A stretch of 64,000 nt of DNA, from the NCBI RefSeq assembly GCF_021018745.1, contig NZ_CP063845.1:1922001-1986000 (forward strand), in the 5' to 3' direction. A program made the translations under genes and the position numbers. Shown in pieces: positions 40,166 to 48,734 of the stretch; position 1 is the stretch's first letter; every line of letters begins with the position of its first letter. The notes under the pieces were generated by a model. That model was not told the DNA's origin. It did no database searches and was given only the letters and a program-made list of their open reading frames with translations. The DNA comes from Gloeobacter morelensis MG652769. GTDB lineage: Bacteria > Cyanobacteriota > Cyanobacteriia > Gloeobacterales > Gloeobacteraceae.

Positions 40166-40459
40166 ATGGCAGCCCCATTCGCCACACCGCCGATGGTCTA
40201 CACCGTGATGCTCGCCGCCCTAGTCAGTCTGGCACTGGCGCTCCAGTCCCTGATCACCGGTGTCGGCATTTTGATGGTGCTGGAGGCCTATTTGCAGGCG
40301 ATCGATTCGCCGCTGTGGCTGGCCTTCAACCGGATCAATCCGTTTTCGGAGTTGAGCCGGCCGTGGAAAATTTTGGGAGGAACCAGTTGTGTGCTGGCCG
40401 GCTCGATGGCCCACCTGCTGATGCGCTTCAGTTACGGCACCATCGTCCCGGGTGGGTAG
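40166..40459 (+). CDS. Small two-helix membrane protein, unknown
   Basis: A 97-residue protein with one strong membrane helix (VMLAALVSLALALQSLITGV) running into a second hydrophobic stretch (GILMVLEAYLQ), and a weaker third one (GGTSCVLAGSMAHLLM). I do not recognise a family. It overlaps the 3' end of the sugar nucleotidyltransferase gene by 28 bp in convergent orientation. Composition is protein-like and it begins with ATG, but the ribosome site is poor. Confidence 0.45.
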   Translation: MAAPFATPPMVYTVMLAALVSLALALQSLITGVGILMVLEAYLQAIDSPLWLAFNRINPFSELSRPWKILGGTSCVLAGSMAHLLMRFSYGTIVPGG

Positions 40460-41373
40460 ATGCCGGGGGCCAGGGGCCGATTGACCAGCGAGGCACCGCC
40501 CAGCACCGTGCCGGGGGCAATGGCCGCCTCAGGGCCGACCCAGCAGCGCCCGCCGATATAGCAGGGTGCTTCGAGCCGGGCGGCCGGATCGACCGCGGCG
40601 CCTGCGGCCACCCAGATTCCCGGAGCGGTCTGTTGTGCCTGTGGCGGGTAGGGCATGCGGCCGCTCAGAATATCGACGTGGGCTTGCCAGTATTTGGCCG
40701 GATTGCCGATGTCGAGCCAGTAGGCATCCGAAACAAAGCCCAGCACCTGCTGCCGTTGGGCCAGCAGGTCCGGAAACAACTGGCGCTCGAAGCTCCAGGG
40801 AGTCTGTTTGGGCACAGCGGCAAAAATGCGCGGCTCGAGCACATAAGTACCGGCGTTGACCGTGTCGATGCCCAGCCGGGCGGCTTCCTCGGCGGTCGGC
40901 TTCTCGCGAAAGGCCACCACCCGATGGTGCTCGCTCAACTGCACCAATCCGAAGGCGGTCGGGTCGAGCACGCGGGTGAGGGCGAGGGTGGCCACCGCTC
41001 CCGCCTCGCGGTGCGCGGCGAGAAGCGCCTTTAAGTCCAAATCGGTGAGGATATCGGCGTTGAAGACTACCAGCGGTGCGCCGGTGAAATAGGGCTCGGC
41101 CAGCTTCACCGCCCCGGCGGTATCCAGTGGATTGTGCTCGATACTGTAGCGGATGCGCACGCCAAAGGCGCCGCCGTCGCCGAAGTAATCCTGGATCTGT
41201 CCTGCCTGGTAATGCACGTTCATCAGGATGTCGACAATTCCTGCCGCCCGGCAGCGCTCCACCAGCAAGCACAGGAAGGGACGCTCGAAGATGGGCAACA
41301 TCGGTTTAGGCGTTTGATAGGTCAAAGGTCGCAGGCGCGTCCCTTTGCCCCCGGCCACAATTACCGCTTGCAT
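40432..41373 (-). CDS. Sugar nucleotidyltransferase (GDP-mannose pyrophosphorylase-like)
   Basis: A 313-residue enzyme that would make an NDP-sugar from NTP and sugar-1-phosphate. Seen: the nucleotide-binding signature at the start (AVIVAGGKGTRLRPLTYQTP, then KPMLPIFERPFL), the metal-binding aspartate in LVVFNADILTDLDLKAL, and YWLDIGNPAKYWQAHVDIL. A short left-handed beta helix closes the protein (APCYIGGRCWVGPEAAIAPG). Which sugar and nucleotide it uses cannot be told. It is divergent from the LCP gene, which also works on envelope glycans. Confidence 0.87.
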   Translation of the reverse strand: MQAVIVAGGKGTRLRPLTYQTPKPMLPIFERPFLCLLVERCRAAGIVDILMNVHYQAGQIQDYFGDGGAFGVRIRYSIEHNPLDTAGAVKLAEPYFTGAPLVVFNADILTDLDLKALLAAHREAGAVATLALTRVLDPTAFGLVQLSEHHRVVAFREKPTAEEAARLGIDTVNAGTYVLEPRIFAAVPKQTPWSFERQLFPDLLAQRQQVLGFVSDAYWLDIGNPAKYWQAHVDILSGRMPYPPQAQQTAPGIWVAAGAAVDPAARLEAPCYIGGRCWVGPEAAIAPGTVLGGASLVNRPLAPGIYPPGTMVP

Positions 41374-41460
41374 TGTTTGTCGCTCCGGATGCGATTCGGA
41401 ATTTACCTTGCGATATAATTTGCAACGATGTCAATGTTTACGTCCTTGACGAGGCTTTGA

Positions 41461-42777
41461 GTGAGCAAAACCACCCAACCCACCCCCACCCGCACCGCAT
41501 GGAACAGTTGGATACTTCTAGGCGTGGCGGCGGTGCTGACCTTCCTGGGGGTGGTGGGAGGGATGACCCTGTGGCTCAGTAAACCCTTCGAGAACGACCG
41601 CTACCGCGAAGCGAACGCCCAGTTTGCCAGGGCGAATTTGGGACAGAACTTGAACATTTTGTTGCTGGGCACCGATATCGTCGCTTCGAGCAAAGCGACC
41701 GCTACCGGCTTTCGGCCGCCGACCGACTCTTTTGAAGGGCGCAGCGACACGATCATGCTCGCCCACTTCAACCCGGAACAAAAAAAAGTGAACGTGCTGT
41801 CGGTCCCCCGCGACACACGCACCGACATCCCGGGTTTTGGCGAGCACAAGATCAACGTCGCCAACGTCTACGGCGGGCCGGCCCTCGCGGCTCGGGCAAT
41901 CGGTGCGTTGACGGGCGCTGAAATCAACCGCTACGTGCGCATCAACCCCCAGGGAGTCGTGCAGCTCATCGACGTGCTGGGCGGGGTGACCGTCTACATC
42001 CCCAGGCGGATGAAATACAGCGACGACTCCCAGCATCTTTATATCGATCTGCCCCAGGGCTGGCACACCCTGAGCGGTTTTCAGGCCCAGCAGTACCTGC
42101 GCTTTCGCTCCGACGAACTGGGGGATATCGGCCGGGTGCAGCGCCAGCAGGCGCTGCTGCGCTCCCTTGCCGACCGGGCGGTCCGGCCTGAGAATTTGCT
42201 CAAAATCGGCGCCATCCTCGAAACGGTCAAAACCAACATCGACACCAACCTCACCATCGAGGACATCTTTGACCTGGCCAAATTCGCCACCCAGATCGAT
42301 CTGAAGCAGGATCTGCAGATGGTGCTGATGCCGGGTCGCTTCAGCCGTCCGGGCGAGTACGACATCAGCTACTGGATCCCGAATCGCGACAAAGCTTCCC
42401 AACTGGGAGTGCGCTTTTTTGGGGCGGCTGCCCAGGCGGATGCTGTAGCGGACGAGCCTTTGGAGCCGCGCCAAGTGCGCCTCACGGTTCAGAACGCCAC
42501 GGGGGTGCCCGGCATGGCCCGCCAGGTGGGCCGGGTTTTGCAAAAGCAGGGCTTCCAGGTGCTCGACTATGCCGCCGACCGCCCCGATCCGATCTGGCGC
42601 ACCGAGATCATTGCCCAGCACGGTAACGCCGAGGCGGCCCAACTGGTGAGCGACGCCCTCAAAGTGGGTGCGGTGCGTGTCGAGGCCACCGGCTCGATCT
42701 ACACCGATGTCACGCTGCGCATCGGCAAAGACTGGTTGAAGCGCCTCGAACAGCAGCAGTCCGACAAGACTGCTTAG
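41461..42777 (+). CDS. LytR-CpsA-Psr (LCP) family glycopolymer ligase with LytR_C domain
   Basis: A 438-residue membrane protein. The N terminus has one membrane helix (WILLGVAAVLTFLGVVGGMT). The LCP domain (about 60-270) has NILLLGTDIVASS, DTIMLAHFNPEQKKVNVLSV and PRDTRTDIPGFGEHKINVAN, with the conserved Arg and Asp residues that bind polyprenyl pyrophosphate. A second region is YLRFRSDELGDIGRVQRQQA. The C-terminal LytR_C domain (about 340-430) begins RQVRLTVQNATGVPGMARQV. LCP enzymes attach glycopolymers to peptidoglycan. The start is GTG. Confidence 0.9.
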   Translation: MSKTTQPTPTRTAWNSWILLGVAAVLTFLGVVGGMTLWLSKPFENDRYREANAQFARANLGQNLNILLLGTDIVASSKATATGFRPPTDSFEGRSDTIMLAHFNPEQKKVNVLSVPRDTRTDIPGFGEHKINVANVYGGPALAARAIGALTGAEINRYVRINPQGVVQLIDVLGGVTVYIPRRMKYSDDSQHLYIDLPQGWHTLSGFQAQQYLRFRSDELGDIGRVQRQQALLRSLADRAVRPENLLKIGAILETVKTNIDTNLTIEDIFDLAKFATQIDLKQDLQMVLMPGRFSRPGEYDISYWIPNRDKASQLGVRFFGAAAQADAVADEPLEPRQVRLTVQNATGVPGMARQVGRVLQKQGFQVLDYAADRPDPIWRTEIIAQHGNAEAAQLVSDALKVGAVRVEATGSIYTDVTLRIGKDWLKRLEQQQSDKTA

Positions 42778-43119
42778 GGCAGGTGTTGAAGGCATAGTTT
42801 AAAGGATGGTCTTTGGCTGGGCTTTGCTTGGCTATTTATGCGGATTCGGTGCTTTGGCTTAGCCCGCTAGTTTGTGGGCGAGAGGCGGCACCCCCTTCGG
42901 GTGCCCCTCTCGCGCTCTCCCCCTCCCCGCGTCGAGGGGGTGCCACCCCCCCGACACCCCCCGGACTGAGCGGCGCGGTAGGCGGGAAACTGTGCGGCTG
43001 GGCTTGGCTGAGATTTCCAGTGCGTGCACGCTCCCGTGACGACTGCGGCATATTTGCCAGGATGAAAACGATCGGGATTTTCAGTCGGCCTGCCGTTGTC
43101 CGGGCAACCTGAAATTGCT
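42778..43119. other. Intergenic region with GC-rich hairpins
   Basis: 342 bp between the convergent LCP and methyltransferase genes. It holds a very stable hairpin (42878-42913) and further G/C runs at 42915-42965. No protein-like frame was seen on either strand. Confidence 0.4.
42878..42913. repeat. Strong inverted repeat (GCGAGAGG...CCTCTCGC)
   Basis: GCGAGAGGCGGCACCC / GGGTGCCCCTCTCGC arms with a 5-nt loop and one mismatch, about 100 bp after the LCP stop. There is no T-run, so a factor-independent terminator is unlikely; it may be a 3'-end stabiliser or an interspersed repeat unit. Confidence 0.5.
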
Positions 43120-43722
43120 CTAGCGGACAAATATGCTGAGCAGCACTGGCCCGAAGAGTCGGCGGTGTGCCGCACAGCCCAGGCCCGCCGCCAGTGCCAT
43201 CTGCGCGCGGCAAGCGGGGCTATAGAGCCTGAGGCCGCCGGGGGTGATATTCATTCGTGCGCTGCCGGTGCGCCCAAATGCACCCGCTTCGACCCAATAG
43301 AAGCGACCCCCCGGCCTGAGCACCCGGCCAATCTCCGCCAGTACCCCTTCGGGATTTGGGTAGTGCTGAAAGCTGAAGGTACACAACAGAGCATCGAAGC
43401 GACCGTTCGCAAAGGGTAGCTCCTCGGCGTTACCTTGAAGGAACTTCAGCCTCCCTGAGTGGCGGTTGCGCAGGTGGGCCTGTTCGATCATCCCCTCAGA
43501 CAAATCCAATCCGACCCCCCGCATCTGCTCCCAGCGGTCAGCCATTTGTCCTAACAGGCGGCCGGTACCGCAGCCGAGATCGAGCACGGCATCGGCAGGT
43601 CGGACGTGGGTCAGCAGCAACCGGTGGCACCAGCGGTAGACCAGTGAAGTCCAAAAGCCGTCGTAGCGACTTGCCCAGCCGTCGAAATAGTGTTCCTTAG
43701 CTCTGAGCGACTCCTTTTCCAC
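43120..43722 (-). CDS. Class I SAM-dependent methyltransferase (UbiE/Methyltransf_11-like)
   Basis: A 200-residue enzyme. The SAM-binding motif I is AVLDLGCGTGRLLGQMAD, followed by the acidic loop VGLDLSEGMIEQA, motif II FDALLCTFSFQHYPNPEG and motif III VLRPGGRFYWVEAG. The GTG at 43722 is chosen because GGAGG lies 8 nt upstream; the frame continues to 43908 but that part has no conserved sequence. Substrate unknown. Confidence 0.85.
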   Translation of the reverse strand: MEKESLRAKEHYFDGWASRYDGFWTSLVYRWCHRLLLTHVRPADAVLDLGCGTGRLLGQMADRWEQMRGVGLDLSEGMIEQAHLRNRHSGRLKFLQGNAEELPFANGRFDALLCTFSFQHYPNPEGVLAEIGRVLRPGGRFYWVEAGAFGRTGSARMNITPGGLRLYSPACRAQMALAAGLGCAAHRRLFGPVLLSIFVR

Positions 43723-43927
43723 CGATCCAACCTCCACACCTGCCGTAACGCCAGTATCAACCCTTACACTGCTGTACACTCTCCAGTTTGGCGCTGAACA
43801 GCTACTGCTACTGTACTTTTGGCAGTGCTTAAGTGAGCCTGATGCAGGTTCAATTGGCTGGAGTAGTATGCAGCGCATCTGAATATGAGGTATGTACTTA
43901 CTTATCACTCCCTCAGCTGGTTTAGCT

Positions 43928-44266
43928 CTACTGAGTCTTGGCTTTCTTGAATTCGCGTGTGAAAGCGTGAGATCTATATGCGTCTGTGTCTGATATCATA
44001 GCGCCATACTTCTTTCCAAGATAGGTAGAAACCGTCCTTGGTTCATCCTCAACAGCTCTCTGCTTTCGCACGAACTGTAAGCTTTCCAGAAAGTTTCCTG
44101 CTCCATCGTACAGTTCAACATAGCTTTCTGGAGCAAGATTCATGCTGCCAGTTTCAATCTTCTTTTTTATCAAGTCATTAATGATAATAGGGATGCTGCC
44201 TTCTGCAAAAGCTGGCAGAGCTAGGAAAGTCCAGATGATAAAGATGCCGGCCAGAGTTCCTTTCAT
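43928..44266 (-). CDS. Small exported protein, unknown
   Basis: 112 residues with a signal peptide (KGTLAGIFIIWTFLALPAFA-EG). The mature part of about 91 residues is mixed-charge (INDLIKKKIETGSMNLAPES, TREFKKAKTQ). No known family. Base composition is more AT-rich than the core genes around it, in keeping with the accessory segment that leads into the nested transposon. Confidence 0.55.
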   Translation of the reverse strand: MKGTLAGIFIIWTFLALPAFAEGSIPIIINDLIKKKIETGSMNLAPESYVELYDGAGNFLESLQFVRKQRAVEDEPRTVSTYLGKKYGAMISDTDAYRSHAFTREFKKAKTQ

Positions 44267-44318
44267 TTTTCTCTCCTAATGTTTGATCATTGACTACGAT
44301 GATTTTTCTTGAGCAAGA

Positions 44319-44693
44319 TCAGTCTTTGGTACAGTTTACTGCACATGAGGTGCCACCAAGGTACGGGGCGGCCAATGTTCTCTGGTTGACGTCCCCATAT
44401 ACCAAATTCGGAGATTCCCCGTAGAAATAGTTCGCGTCTGAACCATTCTGGTATATGGTCGAATAGGGGCTGCCATTGTTACTGTTTAGAAAGACATTGT
44501 AACCACCTCCCGAGCTACTTGGGCGAGGCTCCAGAAAAGCATTTGCAGAATAGCCTGTATCCGGATTTGTAAGCATTACACCAATGGCTTGGCCGCTAGG
44601 CGACACTGGGACGCCGAGCACAGGCAACGCATAGACGCTAGTACAAACAACTCCAAGCGCAGAGGCTATGGAGAGCAACTTTCGCCGTTTCAA
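44319..44693 (-). CDS. Small exported protein, Ser/Gly/Asn-rich
   Basis: 124 residues with a signal sequence (KLLSIASALGVVCTSVYALP). The mature part is rich in Ser, Gly, Asn and Tyr (EPRPSSSGGGYNVFLNSNNG, YQNGSDANYFYGESPNLVYG) and ends with two cysteines (TSCAVNCTKD). It looks like a small secreted or surface protein. No family recognised. It lies 52 bp upstream of the other small exported gene on the same strand, so they may form a unit. Confidence 0.55.
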   Translation of the reverse strand: MKRRKLLSIASALGVVCTSVYALPVLGVPVSPSGQAIGVMLTNPDTGYSANAFLEPRPSSSGGGYNVFLNSNNGSPYSTIYQNGSDANYFYGESPNLVYGDVNQRTLAAPYLGGTSCAVNCTKD

Positions 44694-44859
44694 AGCCAGA
44701 CTCCACTAAAATGTATGCGAATAAAGGATATACGCAGCAAAAAAAAACACTGAAGTCGTCCAGAATACATTTTCTGTTTTGGGTGACGAACAAGTGAAGT
44801 CGACCCTGGAAAAAAGTTCCAGGAAAGGATCTGTCAAGAATTTTGTGTAAGTGATTTTG

Positions 44860-45382
44860 TCATACCTTTAGCCTTCCTTCGAACTCAATCATCAGCCGGT
44901 TCAAGGCAGGACGCCAGGCCCGAATCGGCATCGTCCACTTCTTCATCTGGTTTTGAACTGCCAAGTACACCATCTTTATCACCGACTCGTCATTCGGCAT
45001 AATCCGGTGATTGCGACTGACTTTGCGGATAGTCATGTTCAGTGATTCTATCGCATTCGTCGTGTAGATTACCTTGCGAATGTCCTCACCAAATCGAAAA
45101 ATTGGAATCACCCGTACCCAGTTCTCTCGCCACATGCGACTGACACTCGGATACTGCTTATCCCACTTCTCGCTCAACAGTTCTAGATGTGATTCTGCTT
45201 CGTCTTCCGTCGCTGCACTGTAGATTGCTCGCAAGTCTGCACACAACGCTTTGCGGTCTTTCCATGACACATATTTGCACGAGTTCCTGACCATGTGCAC
45301 CATGCATAATTGCACCAAACAACCGGGGTACACTGATTCAATCGCTTCCGGTAAACCAGTCAAACCATCCACACAGGCAATC
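44860..45382 (-). pseudogene. IS256-family transposase, C-terminal fragment
   Basis: About 170 residues starting at the IS4-type insertion: IACVDGLTGLPEAIESVYPG, LVQLCMVHMVRNSCKYVSWK and VIYTTNAIESLNMTIRKVSR with the catalytic glutamate. These match the C-terminal half of Mutator/IS256 transposases. The N-terminal half is at 46663-47386; joining them after removing the insertion gives the continuous ...RDILIACVDGLTG.... Confidence 0.9.
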
Positions 45383-46662
45383 TTCAAGGGGTGACAGACA
45401 AGGCTACGTGACGCTCAGCATCAACCTTGCAGCCCGCAACCCGCGTCGATAGTCCCGGGCTTTGTTCCTACAGGTGTCTATCAAATTGTCGAGCCAGTCA
45501 CCCAAACCCAGCACCGCCTGTGCCCAGTGCCAAGCGTACTGGCCAACCCGAAAAGGGCTGTGACGCCGCAAGCGTCGCTGCTTTTCTTGAACCCTGCCGG
45601 TGTACTTGTCCACCCCTATTCGCTCCAGTTGCAGACCGTTGAGCATCGCTGCACTCCAGGCAATCGATGCTAACAACAGTACCCGCATCATCCGTTCCTG
45701 ACTGACGCGTACTTCTTCAAGATGGTAGCCACAGGATTTGACGTCTTTGTGCCAAACTTCGATTCCCCAACGGTCAGCATACAGCTCAAGTGCTTCGTGT
45801 AACTTTGGCCGGTCTGTCAAAATATACCAGCCTTCACCCGGTTGCATATTCCGGATTTTTCGTTTCCAGATACAAGCAATATTGAACGGCTCGAATCCCT
45901 TGTTTTTACGATTTTTGGTGACGCGCACTCCGCCAAGAAACATCGACATTCCAGGTTGTAGTTCCAAAGACTTTAGCGAGCGAAAGTCTGCACCTTGTTG
46001 TCGAATATATTCACTGATTTTTAATCTCAAGCAAAAGCCGGCCTTTCGACTGCGCAACCAATTGGCCAGCTTGACACTGCAAAACTCTCTGTCCCCCAAC
46101 ACCACGACGCGATAGGCAGAAAGTAGAGACAGAACCGGTGAGAGTAACAGTTGTTGGTCTTCGAGGTTACTGTTGCCAGGATGGTCGAGCAAGGTCCAAT
46201 TGAGTGGCAAGGCATGTCTATGCCACACCAGGGCCACTGTCAGCACGTTGTAGTGCCACCAGTCGGTGCGGTCGATCGCCAGTTTGAGTGTGGTTGTCTT
46301 GGAAAAGTGGGTCAGTACCAGGTACAAAACCAATGGGAACCAAGCCTCGAAAATATTGAGTTTGTCGAGGGTGAGAAAGCGTTGGAGAGCGCGCTTGCGA
46401 CTGTCGGCAGTGATCGGCAGCGGCAGTGCCTGGGAGAGTTTGCCCAAGGCGAGCTGTTTGTGGGTTTGCAAAGTGGCGACAAGCAAATGCAAAAACAGAG
46501 ACTGTCGCGCAGTGAGCAGGTGTGCGAAGAAGGTCTGGTAGAATGCAGGCATCATTGTTTTTTTGGATGGACTTGGGCGACATCCCAAGTCCATTTTCCT
46601 ATGTAGCGATGCCTGGAATGCTTGTCCAGTCCGGTTTGTGAGCTACTCTGTCACCCCTTGAA
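45383..46662 (-). mobile_element. IS4-family insertion sequence, type 1, copy 2 (1280 bp)
   Basis: Same ends (TTCAAGGGGTGACAGA) and same transposase as the element at 33336-34615, in opposite orientation. It is flanked by a perfect 9-bp duplication CAGGCAATC (45374-45382 and 46663-46671) inside the IS256 transposase gene, which shows that it inserted there by transposition. Confidence 0.95.
45404..46594 (-). CDS. IS4-family transposase
   Basis: 396 residues, identical in translation to the protein at 33404-34594, with all DDE and YREK motif residues present. The hairpin over the first codons is also conserved (46567-46594). Confidence 0.93.
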   Translation of the reverse strand: MDLGCRPSPSKKTMMPAFYQTFFAHLLTARQSLFLHLLVATLQTHKQLALGKLSQALPLPITADSRKRALQRFLTLDKLNIFEAWFPLVLYLVLTHFSKTTTLKLAIDRTDWWHYNVLTVALVWHRHALPLNWTLLDHPGNSNLEDQQLLLSPVLSLLSAYRVVVLGDREFCSVKLANWLRSRKAGFCLRLKISEYIRQQGADFRSLKSLELQPGMSMFLGGVRVTKNRKNKGFEPFNIACIWKRKIRNMQPGEGWYILTDRPKLHEALELYADRWGIEVWHKDVKSCGYHLEEVRVSQERMMRVLLLASIAWSAAMLNGLQLERIGVDKYTGRVQEKQRRLRRHSPFRVGQYAWHWAQAVLGLGDWLDNLIDTCRNKARDYRRGLRAARLMLSVT

Positions 46663-47386
46663 CAGGCAATCAAAATATCCCTCAAACCCCGATTGTTCAA
46701 CTCCGTCAGTAAACCCAACCAAAACTTTGCTCCTTCATGGGCCGAAAGCCAGATACCCAATAGCTCCTTCTGGCCCTCCATGTCTACACCCAGTGCCAGG
46801 TACACCGCCTTGTTCACCACCCGACCGTTGTCGCGCACTTTTACCTGCAAACAGTCAAAATAGACGATCGGATAGACCGCTTCGAGCGGGCGGTTTTGCC
46901 ATTGGCGCACCACATCCATCACCGCATCGGTGACATTCGAGATCAACGTCGGCGAGACCTCGACCCCATACATTTCCATCAGCTGCGCCTGGATATCTCG
47001 GGTGGTCATCCCGCGCGCATACAGCGCCAGGATCTTCTCATCGAGCCCCGCCAGACGGGTCTGACCTTTGCGCACCACGACCGGCTCGAACTCGGCATTG
47101 CGGTCGCGCGGCACGTTCAGTTCAACGGCACCGCATTCCGCTTGAATCGTCTTCTGGCTTTTGCCATTTCTGGAGTTGCCAGTGCCTTTGCCGGCGGCTT
47201 CGTGCTTTTTGTAACCGAGGTGGGTTTCCATCTCGGCTTCGAGAGCCCGTTCAATCACCGCCTTGGTTAATTGTTTGAGCAAACCGCCTTCACCGACAAT
47301 GGTTTGCGGGTCGACCTGCCCCCCGAATGGGGGGTGCCGTCATAATCTTTGAGTAGTTCATCGAGGATCTCTTTGCGGATGGTCAT
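46663..47386 (-). pseudogene. IS256-family transposase, N-terminal fragment, frameshifted
   Basis: The gene would begin at ATG 47386 (MTIRKEILDELLKDYDGTP). At a run of six G (plus-strand C6 near 47319-47324) the frame is lost; one more base would restore HSGGQVDPQTIVGEGGLLKQ. From 47282 on, the correct frame runs through KAVIERALEAEMETHLGYKK, MTTRDIQAQLMEMYGVEVSP and PIVYFDCLQVKVRDNGRVVN (first catalytic Asp) to the IS4-type insertion. Both defects make the element immobile by itself. Confidence 0.88.
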
Positions 47387-47716
47387 CAGCTTCTCCTGTC
47401 TGAGAGAGTATTGTACTTTCTTTGCTGAGACCACTTACACAATTTACTTTACAGACCCCCAGGAAAGGCCAATGGCTCAAGCTATCGGCCTGCAGCACCC
47501 TTCAACAGGAGAAGAAATTGGCGCCTGCCTGTAGCACTACCAGCAACAAACCAGCGAAGTCCAGCAGTCGTCGTACCGACAGTCTGCTTTCGGCTTTAAC
47601 CAGACTTGAGCCACAACGTCATTTATCGAATTTGCTTCCTACGCCGACACAGATGGACCGTGCGCCACCCCCGCACCTGTGCTAATCGTGTGAAGAACGC
47701 TCCGGCAGTCCTCCGT

Positions 47717-48637
47717 ATGAACCCAGCCGCTCCCGTTACCGCCCGCCTGGTCGATCGCCTCGTAGGCGGCATGCTGACCGTTGAACCGGTCTTCAATCTG
47801 GCCCGCCACCAGGCCCGCCGGATGATGATCCGCCGGGCGGAGTCGGTGGGAGTGGCCTGGCGCAAGCGGGTGACGGAGCTGCGCAGCCGCGACTGGCAGG
47901 CGGATCTGGCGGCGGTGGAAAACGGTGACTTGCTATATCCGGAATACTACCGGCGGCCTTTTCATGCCTACGATCTGGGCAATCTTTGCTGGGAAGCCGC
48001 TTTTGAAGTCGAAGTCGCCGCCTACGCCGCCCACGCCCGCATCTGGCCCGACGCTGGAGCCGGGGGAGATGCCCGCCTCAGAAAGGGCTTTCTTGCAATT
48101 CTCAAGGCCCACCGCCCGGGGCCGGTGGACGCGATTGTGGACCTCGGCTGCAGCATTGGGATGAGCACGTTCGCCCTGCAAAGCGCCTACCCCGAGGCGC
48201 GGCTCGCCGGGATTGACCTCTCGCCGCACTTTCTGGCCGTTGCCCGCCACCGGGCGCACAGCGAGGGAAGGACTGTCGCCTGGCGGCACGCGGCAGCCGA
48301 GCGGACCGGCCTGCCGGAGGGCAGCGTCGATCTTGTCTGCGCTTTTTTGCTTTTTCACGAACTGCCCGCCCAGGCTACCTGCCAGGTGCTGCGCGAAGCC
48401 CACCGGTTGCTGCGACCCGGCGGCACCCTGGCGGTGATGGATATGAACCCCAGATCGGACGTCTATACCCGGATGCCCCTGTACGTGCTTACGCTGCTCA
48501 AGAGCACCGAGCCGTATCTTGACGAATACTTCGGCCTCGATCTTGAAGCGGCGATCAGCGGGGCCGGCTTCGCGCCGCCCAGTCTCACCTGCAACACCCC
48601 TCGACACCGGACGCTCATTGCCCGGCGGGTCGAGTGA
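47717..48637 (+). CDS. Class I SAM-dependent methyltransferase
   Basis: A 306-residue protein starting MNPAAPVTARLVDRLVGGML. The N-terminal half (to about 135) is helical and holds no SAM motif. The Rossmann part follows: IVDLGCSIGMSTFALQSAYP, LAGIDLSPHFLAVARHRAHS, VDLVCAFLLFHELPAQA and LRPGGTLAVMDMNP. The C terminus (EPYLDEYFGLDLEAAISGAG) may close over the substrate. Such two-part methyltransferases occur in cyanobacteria and plastids. Substrate unknown. Confidence 0.83.
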   Translation: MNPAAPVTARLVDRLVGGMLTVEPVFNLARHQARRMMIRRAESVGVAWRKRVTELRSRDWQADLAAVENGDLLYPEYYRRPFHAYDLGNLCWEAAFEVEVAAYAAHARIWPDAGAGGDARLRKGFLAILKAHRPGPVDAIVDLGCSIGMSTFALQSAYPEARLAGIDLSPHFLAVARHRAHSEGRTVAWRHAAAERTGLPEGSVDLVCAFLLFHELPAQATCQVLREAHRLLRPGGTLAVMDMNPRSDVYTRMPLYVLTLLKSTEPYLDEYFGLDLEAAISGAGFAPPSLTCNTPRHRTLIARRVE

Positions 48638-48734
48638 AAATACAGCTTCAAAAACCCAACGGCCTTGCCGCCGAAAGTGGGCCTGCCCGTCGCAGAAGTG
48701 CTCGAATATAGTAGAAGGCTCCCATCGCTGCTCC

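Larger units (their letters stand above)
44827..47458 (-). mobile_element. IS256-family insertion sequence, interrupted by an IS4-type element
   Basis: The ends GGATCTGTCAAG...GTGTAAGTG (44827-44853) and their inverted partner at about 47434-47458 form imperfect terminal repeats. Both are flanked by the 8-bp duplication CCAGGAAA (44819-44826 and 47459-47466), the length expected of this family. Without the nested IS and its duplication (about 1289 bp) the element is about 1343 bp. It carries a mutator-type transposase gene in two pieces. Confidence 0.88.

Noticed and set aside
42878-42960. GC-rich repeats as a CRISPR or tandem array
   Set aside because: Only one hairpin and G/C runs are present; there are no regularly spaced direct repeats, and none was seen elsewhere in the window.
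47467-47716. Short frames after the IS256 element, such as the 20-codon MAQAIGLQ peptide
   Set aside because: Too short, no ribosome site, and no family; the stretch looks like flanking DNA with remnants only.
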